The notes below the pieces were generated by a model, which worked only from the letters and a program-made list of their open reading frames with translations, was not told the origin of the DNA and searched no databases. DNA of 64,000 bases from Gymnorhina tibicen (lineage: Eukaryota; Chordata; Aves; Passeriformes; Artamidae): the NCBI GenBank assembly GCA_013399875.1, contig VXAZ01000373.1, positions 1,071,564-1,135,563 on the forward strand, read 5' to 3'. The position numbers and the translations under genes are program-made. Positions 11,760 through 24,310 of this stretch are shown here, one piece after another (positions within the stretch are counted from its first letter, which is position 1; every line of letters starts with the position of its first letter).

Positions 11760-13980
11760 GAATACTTAACTGCCTGTAGAAGGTGGATTAATCACCTAAG
11801 AGCCAGATTTCCAAATTTTTTAAGCATCTAAATGCACAAAAGACCATTGACCAGGGTTTTCAGAAGTACCTCCCTGTTTCACTCCCCTGGGATATTAATC
11901 CAACAGGTTTAGGCAGCCCAGTGCTTTTCATCACCTGACCGGGGTTCTCACTGGGAAAACAGCAAAAAGGAGGCCTCTATATCATAAATATGGTTCACAG
12001 CCAGTGCCAAGGGCCAGTGGAGCTTCTGCACACCTTCCCTTCTCCTTTACCTTGGGGTTGTACTAATTGCTGTCTTCAATTCTGCTAGAATTGTGAAGAT
12101 CCGTATTTTGACCAGGTTATGCTGTCTACAATTCACTATGTGTGGGCTTTTCTGATGCACTTTGGAATTCATCATGACCATTTTCTAACCTCCTTTTTCC
12201 CATGGAACAGCACTGACTCATTGGATGGAACAGGCAAGCTGCTTTGCTCGTCTCCTCCAAAGTCCTGGGTTTGTTTTCAATTTGCTGAATAAATACTATG
12301 AGCAGGATGTGACATCCATCCATCCTAGCTTCCCACTGCCAGCTGTAGGAACTGAAGACACGTACATGATGCAGGGAGTGCTCAGGAATGCACGGGCTCC
12401 CACATTTCTTGTCGAAATGCAAGTGCCTTTGGTGACAGTGCTCATGTAGGTACAATGTCACAGCCTCACATGGATTTGGTCTCTCACTTCCACTTTTACA
12501 AGAAAGGAGATATCAGCTCACCGTCATCTATGCTGTGATAGCATGGCTTCTTCTTGCTGAAGTACTAGTTTTGTTCTGATGTAACAGTGGTGGGAGCTGT
12601 TCTTTCACATTGCTGCCCTTCGTAACTGTTTGGGCACCAGTCTAAGTGGTCCAGTACAACTGGTACTATGGTTCCACCAAAAATCTCTAACCTTCATCTA
12701 CATTAAAAAAACCCAGTAAAATAAGAGTGTTCAACCTTCTCAACGTGCAGGAACTTTCCTCACCTCTGTCAGTGTCTAAATCTGCCAGTTTGTGTGAAGT
12801 GTGTGTAACTCTGCATCCTTGCTGGGTGCCTTGGGATCCATCTGCTGAGCCTGCCCAAGAGCAGGGAGGTGGTAGGAATAGCATGTGGGTTGCTCCAGGA
12901 TGAAAGGTATCTTAAAGGCAAAATATTTTGTTTAATTGGATAGTCTTCCAGCTGTATTAATAAAATATTGGTTAGCAATGTTTATATATACAAGATTTAT
13001 CATAGTAAGATTGATTCCAAACTTAGATTTATTGTGCAAGAAAATGAAAAGAAATCAGTCATGCTGTCAATCCAATTTCATTTCCTAGCACTTTTTCTTC
13101 TGAACCAGACAGGCCCCTGGAAATACACATTTCTTAACCAGAAACGTCCTTCAAACTTAGCCCTGACGCCAATTTGAGGCTCAGCTTCATCAAGTAGTTT
13201 TTTGATGCAGTGCAGCACCCCAGTATTTCTGGCCCAATTGAAAGGGAATCCCTGGCCCTTTTCAAAAGAAAGAAGCAATGTTCTCTTGTTCAAAGAAGCA
13301 CATTAAAAACCCTAAGCATGGATTGTTGCTGTAAAGCTGGCCTCCCTACTCTTTTGCTGTACAAGCTTTTAGCTCAGTACTTTGAAAAAGAAATACATAT
13401 ATATTGAGATGTGCACATTCCACCACAAACCTTTCTTAGTGAAACCACAAGGTTTTTTGCATTTAACTGCCAAAAGCCAGGAAAAATTTTCCCGGTTCAA
13501 GGAAATCCAGATTTTACAGTACAAGCATGCACAGTTATGGGTCACAAACAACTTTGACTTAAGTATTCATTGACTTTTTGGAATAATTGATGCAGTTGTG
13601 GTTCTAGATGAAATAGACCAATTTTTAAAGACTGCATTTTTTATTTTCATACCTCTCTTGGTTTCAGGGAATCTAAATCACTACATTTTTCCTTTTGGAT
13701 TATAGGTATAACTACCGTGGCTATCTGGAGGTGGGAAGTCAGTTGCCATTAAAATGCTAAAGCAACCTAGAGGGAAAAAAAAGCCACATTTAAAAATACC
13801 TTTCTTTATTTTAAATCTGTCAGTTCTAAACCCGGCAACTTTGACTGCCTATATGCTTTAACAAATGCATTTAACAAATGTTAAATTAAATAAAAAATAA
13901 TAGAGACAGTGAAGTTAATTGCTGGAACTGTCACATATGAAATTGTTTAGTCTTGAATGTGACAAGGATGTACATCAGTT
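11760..13980. other. Unique non-coding sequence, nothing recognised
   Basis: No recognisable protein frame, repeat or RNA gene. Frames of up to 111 codons are scattered on both strands without splice support. Confidence 0.5.
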
Positions 13981-13984
13981 TTCG

Positions 13985-14260
13985 GTAAACAAACATGGTG
14001 GGTATTATTTCTAGACAGGATATGTCAAGTTTTATGCGCGAGGGCGTCTGCGAGGGCTCATTCATCAAATTGACGAAGGTGTAAAAGGTTTTAATGAACT
14101 CCTAAATCTCCTTCCCTGGCTGTCATAGTGAGATGCCTTCCAAGGTCGGTCACCCAAGCAAGCAGGTTCACTTGCACTGTAAACAATCATAGATCAGACT
14201 GAATTATAATTGCTGGTGGACTCCAGAGCAGAGAGGCCTGTATATATATCACAGCACTTT
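13985..14260. promoter_or_regulatory. Candidate conserved non-coding element
   Basis: A forkhead-like word (gtaaacaaaca, from 13985) is followed by five CpGs within 40 bases (14037-14075), surrounded by TAAT- and CAAAT-containing text. CpGs decay quickly in AT-rich neutral bird sequence, so this local retention suggests constraint. The call rests on composition alone. Confidence 0.25.
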
Positions 14261-14599
14261 CTTGTCAGGGCAGTACAGGTCAGCTGTGTTTGTTCATGGA
14301 CATATTAGGCTTTGGTTTTCCTGAGCCTCTGCATCTTTGACAGTGGTCCTGCTTCCCCATTGTATTTGCTGTCTGGACAGGATGTTCTACCAGAGGAAGT
14401 GCTCCTTGGGGAAAAGGCGTCAATTAGTTGTCCAACTGACCCTCGTTCCTACTACCTCCCTTGCAGGCACAAGATTGATTTATTTATTTAGATATGAGCT
14501 TACACTTGTTTTATAGCTTTGCCAAACGGGTAAAGCAGTCGGGCTTACAAGTTGCTGACTAAAGCAGGCAATAATGCAAATTTCCATTTCCACCATATG

Positions 14600-14810
14600 T
14601 CATCAGCCATTTATGTTATATATAAGATAGTTTTTGAATGGAAGAAACATTAAAAAGGGCATGGCTGGTCAACAAGGTTAATTAATTGCTGTGTTGGCAG
14701 GCAGCTTTGTTTGAGAAGGCTGTGATGCTGTAATCATCTGAGACTTTCAAGGTTTTGCTGAGGAAATGGGTCATTGAAAAAATACAGGATTTTGCATAAA
14801 TTGTCTGATA
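14600..14810. promoter_or_regulatory. Candidate conserved non-coding element, homeodomain-type words
   Basis: Contains ggttaattaattgctg near 14678, with overlapping TAAT cores, and TAATCATC near 14731, a composition common in developmental enhancers. No direct proof of function is available from sequence alone. Confidence 0.2.
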
Positions 14811-17800
14811 AATAAAAGAAGGGGGAGAAAATTCTTAACAATCTAGTGTAAATAGCAGTAATCAGGAATATGATACATTAAAACACGTACATGTTTCGGG
14901 TACATTTCCTCAGAATAATCTATTCCAATGCATAGGAAAGCAAACATTAGAATACCACAGGCAGTTTTTAAAAGAGCTCTTGGTCCCTGGGCAGAGTTCT
15001 GGCAAGCAAAGGAAAGCCCTGCTTGATCACACAGCATGTGTTATGAACTGCATTTGATTTTATGGCTTTCCAAAAAGCTGTCCAAAAAGAAGGTTGGTTG
15101 GTTGTTTTTTTGGGTTTTCCTCCCCCTTTTTTTGCGCAAGGGGTCTCAACCATCTTAGCATGTGTTTTTCCTCACCCAGTTGACCTAGGCCAGGGAGGTA
15201 TTTGCCAAGAGGGTAAGCAGCTCCCAAAGGCAGTGACTAGAGTGCAGAGCTCACTGGTTCAATTTGGAACAGTTGGGCAAAATTTTGCTCACCTCTCTCT
15301 TCTGGGCTCCTCATTTGTCCCCCTCCTTTTGAGATTCTCTTTCTCCTTTATTTCTTTATAACTGCAGCAGCTGAATTTGCACTGTACCATGGCACAGTTG
15401 CAATGTACAAAGGCAAGGCAAAATATCTTTTTCTAACATGGCAGCTCTCAGATGTTTCTTAAGCATTTAAGAAAATAAGCAAGTGAAAACTTGATATGCA
15501 GGTAATGTCATTTGAAACCCCACACCTACTGCAACCACCTGGAGAAGAAAGATCCTTTGTGAGATAACCAAAGTCCATAAAACCAAAGCAGGATCTTCCA
15601 CCCAAGCGAGCCTCTGGGGAAGGGACTTCATTAACTCTCCCTACAAAATTCACCCATGCCTTTGACAGTGTAAAAAGAGAGATTTCACCTGCTAAAGAAA
15701 ATTCAGTCACAGCATCTCGGTCTTAGTGAAGCTACACATGCATCAGACCTCTCCCTCTGGTGTAACGTGAGTGCAGCAAGGCAACCTCAAGCACCATTTA
15801 TGGTATGTGTGGAAAAACCAGGCGCAAACTACCACAAATAAGAACAATTCTGCTTTCAGAAGGACTGCCAGATGGAAATCTTTTGGAGGATAACTCTTTG
15901 CTGAGGCTTCCATTACTCAGGTTTGGATTGTTTGTTTTAAGCAGAGTGTGTTTAAGAGCTTATAAAAATATCAATGGGGATGAAATTAGGAAAATAAAAT
16001 GCAATTATTTGTTGTTTGGTTTTATATCTCATGTTTCACTTGAAATGTTATCAATGCTTAGGCTTATTAGGGAACCCCAAATGGGACAAAACCACTGAGA
16101 GTTTTATGTTAGGCTGCAAGGCTGTCATTACCAGAGGCAGCAAAATGTATTCAATTTTGTAACTACTTGGAAGACATGGCAAATCCTGCAACATGATCTG
16201 TCTGCTGGGTATTTATAATACCTCAATGCCAGTCGCCTGAGGCACTTTTTGAAAGCTGTAGTTTTTACTTGGTTCTTCCGTGATTATGAAAAAAAATTAA
16301 AACCAAAGGGATCTTCTTCCCAACTTACAAACAAACAACGGGAAAAAAGGGGTAACAGAAAGGATGGAATGAAGCTTTCCTTCTGCACCAAAAAAAGTCA
16401 TGTTCATCAGCATGCACTGTGAAATCATTTCATTATACTTCTGTGGCACGGGTGGGTTGTTTGGCACTCTGTCATTGCTTTACTGCAAAACCTTTTTCCT
16501 CAAGTCCTGTTTGCAACATGGGGTTTCTGTACACTCTGGACTATCCCACTATCAAAGTGGGAGCTTTGAATGTTACCAAGATTTAATTGAAAGTAAATAA
16601 TTCTATTATTTTTGCATTGTTATAACCCGAACACTTCCAGATGTCTTATGTAATTACATTAATTACTTAAAGGCAGTGCAGGTTACTTCACAAAGATTTA
16701 TAATGCCTTCAGAAATTAGGTCTTTCTCATTATTTTAGTTAAGGTATGTTTGGCTCAGCTTTTAAAGCATAGCAGTTTTTATGTAACTGGCCAAACAATG
16801 TAACAAGGCTCAATTTTAAGAGAGCCCTCTGTCTCCCTACTCAGAAGATTGAGTTGGTTGGAGGACACACAAATTCACTAGTCATTTCACTCTATGGCTT
16901 TTTTATAGTGCAGAATTTAAATAAGAAATACTTGGAAATCTCGATGATTTTAGACTCTTACCAGATTTAAATATGAACATCATTGTATGACCTCTCTAAT
17001 TAAAAAGCCCTATACCTCATAGTAAGATAAAATCCTATTGTCAGAGTGGGATGGATCCCCCTGCTGTTAAAGTTACCTTTGAAAACTCCTACAACAGACT
17101 TTAGATTCTCAGACTCTCTTCAGAGTCACCTGAAAGAGCTCACTCGTGCTTTAGAGAATGACACCATTTATAGAAATAGTTCAAAACCTCCTACACAAAA
17201 TGTCATGGCTTAGGAATGAAAGTTGACTAAATTGAGCTTAACAAGGGAGCTTTCTCTTGGGGCTGGGAACAAAAGTCAGTCATGAAACAAAATATAGGAA
17301 ATAAAAAAAATTGATGGATCTTACTTTAGCCAGGTGTGCAGACTGTACAAATCTGCAGGCTGTGTCTTCTGGATGCCTATGTGTTTGGCCTCTACGTGTA
17401 CAGGCACAGGGAGCCAAGTACAGAATGCTAGTCCTCCTCTTCTGGATGGATCAGCCTTGTGCACTACTGTTTTCTCGGTTGTCTTCTCTTGATATTAAAT
17501 TCCTTACATTACTTTAAAAACACAGGAACAAGACAGTTTCCTAATGTCTTTCTCTGCACTTATTTTGAAAACTAAGAAAACAGATCTGCCACCCAGTGCC
17601 TGCCAAGTTTGGTTCTGGAACTATTTGTTGAGTAGACAGTGCTCTAAAAATACTTTTTTCATAGCAAGAAATATAACAAATACACACTCTACACTGTCTA
17701 CAGTTCTTTTCAACCACAAACACATATGTACTGCTCTCTGGAGGCTCAATAACAACAACTGGACTCTAGGCTCTTTCAAAAGCCTGGCATAGCACAGGCA

Positions 17801-17942
17801 GCCTGTGTGTGCTCATATATGCGTGCACATATGCAAGACATGGAAGTATCTCAACTTCTATTGATTGATTGCACTTGCATCATTATATATCTTTGCATTT
17901 CTGCCTAATTGCATTTTCTAGACTTGCTTTGTACCTGCTCTA
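14811..17942. other. Unique non-coding sequence, nothing recognised
   Basis: No supported exon, RNA gene or interspersed repeat seen in this 3.1 kb stretch. Pyrimidine-rich patches occur near 15,100-15,140. Confidence 0.5.
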
Positions 17943-18125
17943 TCACAGAATCGCAGAATGGTTGGGGTTGGAAGGGACTCTGGAGATCATCCAGTCCAAC
18001 CTGCCTGTTAAAGCAGGTTCATGTAGATCAGGTTGCACAGAACCATGTCCGGGCAGGTTTTGAATATCTACAGAGAAGGAGTCTCCCCTACCTCTCTAGG
18101 CAGCCTGTTCCAGTACTCTGTGCTC
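17943..18125 (-). mobile_element. CR1 LINE 3' end (5'-truncated)
   Basis: The plus strand begins with tcacagaatcgcagaatgg, then the ggttggaagggactctggag and atcatccagtccaacctgcc segments. This is the reverse complement of the characteristic avian CR1 3' end. The element therefore lies on the minus strand, with its 3' terminus at 17943 and its 5' truncation at about 18125, just after ggcagcctgttccagta. It retains only 3' UTR and none of the reverse-transcriptase ORF, as is usual for CR1 copies. CR1 tails are short octamer-like repeats rather than poly(A), as seen here. Confidence 0.93.
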
Positions 18126-21100
18126 AAGCAAACGGAGTAGGCAAAGTGCACAGTGCAGTGGCAAATGATGCCTAGAATAGTGAAAAATAACCGAGTTACA
18201 TTTCAGTATTCAGGACTCACGTCCCGTCTTCTGAGGTAGTTTTCCAAAAAGAGCTCATGGAATTATGAATCATTACATGATACTGGAAAAAAATTATGTA
18301 GCTTCCTGTGATGCCAGCAAAACTGAAAGCATGTCATGAGTGTATACTTAGTAGACATTTATAAAATCTGGGAATTTCCACTTTCCTCATTTCACGGCAT
18401 ATTTGTCTTTCTGAGCATCCCATGACTGTACACCAAACACCACAACTTGCTGAGGTGCATTTAGTGAAGGAGAGTTTGATCCCAGTCTACTGCTGCACAA
18501 AGGTGGTGGCAAACTTGGTGCATGATGTGTCAGCGTGCAAAGTGCACCTGAACGCTGTGCTTCCCTCGTTCATGGATGTATAGGTCCTTTTCATCTTTCT
18601 TTCTAGTTGCAGCCTGCTGGTATGCTGAAGCAATTACTGGTATAGAAATTTGCAGAGGGTGGGGGTGGAATTACTCTAATGAACGGTCAATTGAAATTTC
18701 CCCCAGTCATTGGTCAGTATATTTAAAGAATTACTACAGTAATTATATTTTATGAGCATGAGTCATTTTTCTGTTTTTAAAAAAGTACTTCAATTTACCC
18801 ATCTCTTTTAGTACATTTCCATTTGGTGTGGTTTGGCTGCATGGAGAAATGCGGCAGCTGGTTACTTGAAAATATTTAACAAAGCACCAGATTCCTCAGC
18901 TCTGGCATACCTGTGGACCACATATATGGACATAATTGCAAACATCTGTCTACCCACCCATGTAACAGCTAAGAGGAGTCATTTAAGAAAAAGAAGGCTA
19001 AAATAGTCAACTTTGAGGGTGAGAAACTGCAGAGCTACCTGTTTGTATGTTTATTTATTCATAATATATTACCAGCTAATGGTCTTCAGAGATAAACTCC
19101 TTGGCCATTTTCACAGGAGGGATGTCACAATGAAATATATTGCACTACCACAATATGTCCTCATTAAACCAAGCAATGATAGGTTACAAAAAATGTATGA
19201 AAATTTTAAGAGCCTTCCTATCAGTTAAAGAAGGATTTTCTATGGTGATGTGAAACAGCAAAGAGGAAAATGGGAAATGCATCTTGGAGCTCGTTGTGTG
19301 ATGAATAATTGAGCTTAGATTTTGTGAACCATATAAATTCCTTTATAGCAGTCAAAACTGAGACTTTAGAGCCAAACTAACCTTCTCACCTTCAGCGAAT
19401 TTTTGTACTAGGGAGCACTGATGAGTCCATGATAGACCTGGTTTGATCTGAACCTCAGTCCAAGCTCACCCTGACCCAGGAATCCTGAATTCAGTGGTTT
19501 CCATCAAATTGAACAATTAGTAGAGTCATCTCAGTGTATTTTCTACACTCCAAATCTGGTTGTTTTTATGATCTGTATTCAGATCTCCTGGAAATGAATC
19601 TTTCAGAATACCTTGAATATCTGACCAACATCCTTGCTTAAAATTCTTCAAGCTATGGGATGCTTAGAATCTAGACCCAAAATAACATCTGCTAATATGT
19701 ATTATACTCACGTAAGTTATACTCACTGGCTGTCACACTCAAAGCATCCCTTTCCTTAATCCACCTTTGCCCTTCCCCTAGGCATTCAAACTGCAGAATG
19801 GTGGATTGCTGAGATGTGGGAAATCTGAAGACCTGGTAGACGTGACAGAGCCAGCACCATAGTTCCTTCAACTGTAAGAATGGGATACTATAAAGTGAGA
19901 AAATTCTGGGCAGCTGTTCTTCTTATGCAGGAGCAGGGAGGAAGGTGCTACCACTGCTCTTCTAGACTTTCATCTTCTGGGTTTATAAACAGGGTGCAGA
20001 TGGGTGTCTTAGAATAGCTCCAAGGCCACTTTAAATCTCTTCTAAATTATATTAGGATACACAGTGAGCCTAGGGCACATTCTATACTTGGAGTGAAAGT
20101 GATTTGCAACAGTCTTCCTCCTTCCTGAGTTAATTTTATACATACTACGTAGATATTTTGTTCAAGATAAGATATAGCTCATATCTCTTTCTTTCAGTGG
20201 GAGACTGTTCCTTGTTCAGCAGTGCTGCTCTATGAATCCAACAAGAGCTCTTGTCAACACACCTGAGGCAATTTAAGGCCCTGCAATGTCCAGCTGACCA
20301 CACAGCCCCACTGTCAGGGACTCCTGCCCCTGCCAAGGAGGCAGGGGAGTGGAGCACCCCAGCAAGGTTATTCAAACCCCTTCATACTGAGACTTCATCC
20401 ATATGCAAATATTTTAAAGCTAAAACTGAGTGCTCATTTTACTACATATGCAACCAATCCACGGTGATTTACTAAACTAAATACTAAGTTTTTCCTGCCC
20501 ATTTATTTTCTCCTTCTCTTGTTGTTAGACTCCAGGTTCTCCTGAAAGGAAAGGGACATCTGTCTGAAGAAATTTACCCTGGGCAGAAAAGAGGTTGAGC
20601 ACATGGCTTTCCCTGCTATGTCTCAAGGCTCTGTGAAAAACCATACAGGTGAAAAAAGATCTGTCAGTGCAGTGTTATGAGAAGCAGAACATGCATTCGC
20701 TGCCCAAACAAAAGTAAAATTGAGGATGTGGTGTGGTATGGTATTTTCTTGGACTGATAATTTTTGGCTGCTCAAGGTCTGAGTGCTTTGAATGGACTTC
20801 ATTTGCCATTTGGATGTACCTCATGTTGATTTACAATTGAAATGATGCTGTAACACCATTACTCACTGGACAACTCCAAAGGTGCATAAGACGTAAAATC
20901 TGCACCATGTTAAAAGGCAAGCTGGAAATCAGCTCTAAGCATTTATTTTGTGACACAAATTCTAGCTTTTTTGCCAAGCCAAAATGCTGTCTCCTGTCAT
21001 AAATGCTACACGTAAATACTGTATAATGGGAACAAGGTGTCAGCTAGAGGCTTGTAGGTTCTGCTTAGTTCTTAACCTTTTTTTCCTATTTCTTGACATA

Positions 21101-23639
21101 TAGCACCACAGTTGTGCTACTATTAGGCTGACTAAAATGCTGTTTTGCAAACAGATGCAGTGAGACCTAGATCTATATCAGACAGAGGTGTAAGACCCAA
21201 GGAAGGGCATGAAACCCAGGTACAGATCATTATTGATCTGGTGACTGACAGTTTCTTTGTAGAATTGAGCTTCCACAATTGTAATTTCTCTTTATATGAA
21301 ATGACAGGACAACCTTCACTGTCTCACTTATGGATAACTATTGCTAGAACAACTCCAGAGAGCAATAATTATACCTCTGGAGAAATCCTGAGGTGTCTAG
21401 CAAGGATTGTAGACTGAAGCTGGGATCCTTTTCCCCATATGCATTGGTTTAGTTATTTCAAATACTTGTAATTAAAGAGGCATTGGAATCATCAGTAATT
21501 TTATTTCAACCATGATTGAATTGTAAGTAACCATTTCATTAATTGATAGATATGGAACAGAGTCTGTATAATTAACTGTAAACTCCAACATCCACCTATT
21601 GTCTGAAGGCAGGGGGTTTGTGCCAATTCTCCCAGCATGTGCTGTACTTTGGAAACTAAACTAAAGTCACAGCTTGAGAACATAACTGGGCATGAAAAAC
21701 CTGTATTCAGGGATTTCAGTGCAGATGTAGAGGGAAGAAAGCATCTTGCTACAGAGAACAATGAAATGCTTTCACAGAACAATTGAAATAACTTTCCTCA
21801 GCGGGTGAAGGATAATCCTGTGGGACCAGTCAGCACATGGCATGGATTCAATTCTTTGCTCTTTGAGACTCTCTATAAATGGGCTCAACCCAGAGTTTTA
21901 ATTGTTCTTGACATTTATCAGTAAAATATCTTCTTTTTATTTGTTAAAGACTATTTTCTTCTTCCTCACTGGCATGGGGGTAAGAATCTTTAAGACTCTG
22001 AGGTCCTCTGATGCCATTTCCAGAATCACAAGGTACTGCTCTCTGCTTCAGAGCTTTCCTACCTTTCTATCCAGCAGGATTACTAGACAGCACTCTATAA
22101 AACTGGTATGAACACCAGATCAAATGAAACTAACACTTTCAGTTCCTTCCTTTTGCCTCTAGAGTTCAAGTCATGAATGAAAAAAGATCAGAAGGAGCTG
22201 TCTCATGTTTAACCTATTTAGTGATTCTGATGTCTTTATAATTCCTGCGTAAAGGATGGCCCTAATGAGGAATGACCAGTGTCCCTGATCAGCTGATTTC
22301 ATAAAAGTCAACAGTGAGCACATCAACATGAATTAAGTTCTGTTGAGGGTGCTGCTGGCTATCCCCCTCTTCACCAGCTCTCATGATGATGGGAGCTAAA
22401 TCAGAATCTGGCATGGCAAAAGTTATTTTCTTTTCACCATTGTCCATTCATCCCCTAAGTACTAAGGGGTTGGGAGGCTAAGACCTAGCATTTAAAAGTT
22501 CCCTCAACAGGTAGGTGGCCAAGAGAAATAGCAGCAACAACATCACCTGTCAGAAGCAGCACCCAAAAGAGATATATCAGCAGCAGGAGTTTGTGGACAC
22601 TTCTCCACAAGTCCCGGCTCTTTGCATTGTGGGTCTTTGGACTGCATTTTGGTTTTGTGGTGAAAGAGGCCCCCCAAATGCCTTGGGAAAGATGCTGGTC
22701 CTGCAAGTGGACAAACTGATTTTTCAGAAGTGTGACCTGTTCCTTGGCTGTCTTAGAGCAGCTTCCCAGAAGGAATACTTCTGAGGAATTATGCTACATC
22801 AGCTGGGTTTGTCATTTGTTACTAGCCTAATATACTTTTCTGAGCAAGGGCTGAACACCTATCCCCATAATTTTTCCCCTCTTCTCTTTGGAGGCTTTAT
22901 TCCACACTTTGTTCATCTGCTAGTGCCAGTATTTTTCCACATAGAAGGACCAGATAACAAATCCTACTAAATCATGAAAAGGAACAAGCAAATTCTCTCA
23001 GAGTAGAGCAGAGTGGATCAAAATAATTGTGCTGAATGATGTTCTGGCCTGAATTCTTTTGCATGGGGTCAAGGATGGAGAAAATTCTCACAGGTAACTG
23101 AGTCCAGACCCCCCTGCTTCTCTTTCGCAGTCTCACCAATTTACCAAGGAGTCTAAATGTATAGATAGGTGGGGTGTTTTTCTCCTTCTGTTTCTTCAGT
23201 GTCTGACTGTCCTGATTATTAGAAATCTTATTTACGGACTAAATTGATGGATATCATATCCATGTTATCTTCACAATCTCTTGTGGCTAGTCTCTTTACC
23301 CTCATTAGTTTTCTACTAACTGGTGCAAATACAGAAGTGATATAATTGATCCTAGTACTTAAGTTACTGGATTGAATAAATCAATGTCATTTAGGTAGTG
23401 TGTCCTCTAAACAGCAGAGCCCTGACACCACTAGCTGAAGCCCTGGAAGAAACAAAGTTGCATTTGGCTCTGACAATTTATTCCAGCAGCCTATTGATGT
23501 GACTGCACAGCTTTCAGTTCTCAAACTAGGTCACTCTAGTGACCTACTTTGCAGCAATTTTTGTTTGTGTCCACAATCATCCTTTTGAAATAGATACTCT
23601 ACCTCTTTGTCCATTTTCACAATTCTGTTTCTGATTAAA
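18126..23639. other. Unique non-coding sequence; left end may include more decayed LINE
   Basis: No supported gene in 5.5 kb. Frames of up to 93 codons lack paired splice sites and recognisable motifs. The last 200 bases (about 23,440-23,639) may continue the old LINE remnant to the right, since the minus strand has a GGAATAAATTGTCAGAG-like segment that resembles CR1 text following the reverse transcriptase, but this is weak. Confidence 0.45.
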
Positions 23640-24310
23640 TACCTTTTTTCTTGCACACAAGTAATCAGAATCATATATTGCATTTCAGATGAAGCCTTGA
23701 AATTGTCTCACAATTCTAGCTGCCATAGAAATATTTCACCTGCTACATCCTAAGATCACAATCACATCCAGCTTGGGGATCATCATCATTCTACATTTCA
23801 GTGGTATATCCAGGCGTATGTCCCTCTTCTCCTTTTTTTCCAACAGAAGTTATTGTTATTCATCCTGAAGGGCTGGATTTTGCAGTGCTATTCACTTTCA
23901 TTCCATTTCTATTACTTCTGTCCTCATCTCATCCAGCTCTCTCTGCATGGTATTCTAGTCCTCTGAATTGACAGTGCCTTCCAACTTTGTGTCATCAACA
24001 TATTTCATAAGCCCACTCCTACATTTTGAGCCAAAACCACTCCTTGAGGAACTCCATTAATAGCCTATCTGCAGCCCAGTACCTTCTCTCTTGACACAGA
24101 GTGCTGTCGTCTCTTTATCCAGTTTTTGAGCCATCTTAAAGTTTCTCTCCTAATCCCCCTTTTCCTTACCTACGCAGACGCTTTCTCATATGGCACCAAA
24201 CCAACTGTTTTACTGAATTCAGAACACTGTATTTCCTTTGTCTAGGAAAAAGAGTCATCCTGAAGAAAGCTATTATGTTAGTCTGGCATGACCAGACTAT
24301 GACCAAACCA
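23640..24310 (-). pseudogene. Decayed CR1/L3-clade LINE reverse-transcriptase fragment
   Basis: Translated in pieces on the minus strand, this stretch shows in correct order several landmarks of a non-LTR reverse transcriptase: EFSK..GLVPYEK (complement of about 24,220-24,180; family DFSKAFD..P), WLKNWIK (about 24,133-24,110), GVPQG (about 24,055-24,041) and the catalytic KYVDDTKL box (24,005-23,982). Further along come DNA words typical of the CR1 ORF2 3' half: cagagagagctggatgag, aacttctgtt, cttaggatgtagcaggtgaa and catctgaaatgc. GVPQG and YVDD lie in different frames, with a shortened spacing, so frameshifts and a deletion have destroyed the ORF. Divergence is far greater than in the CR1 copies at 17.9 and 32.5 kb, so it is an old insertion. 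Confidence 0.8.
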
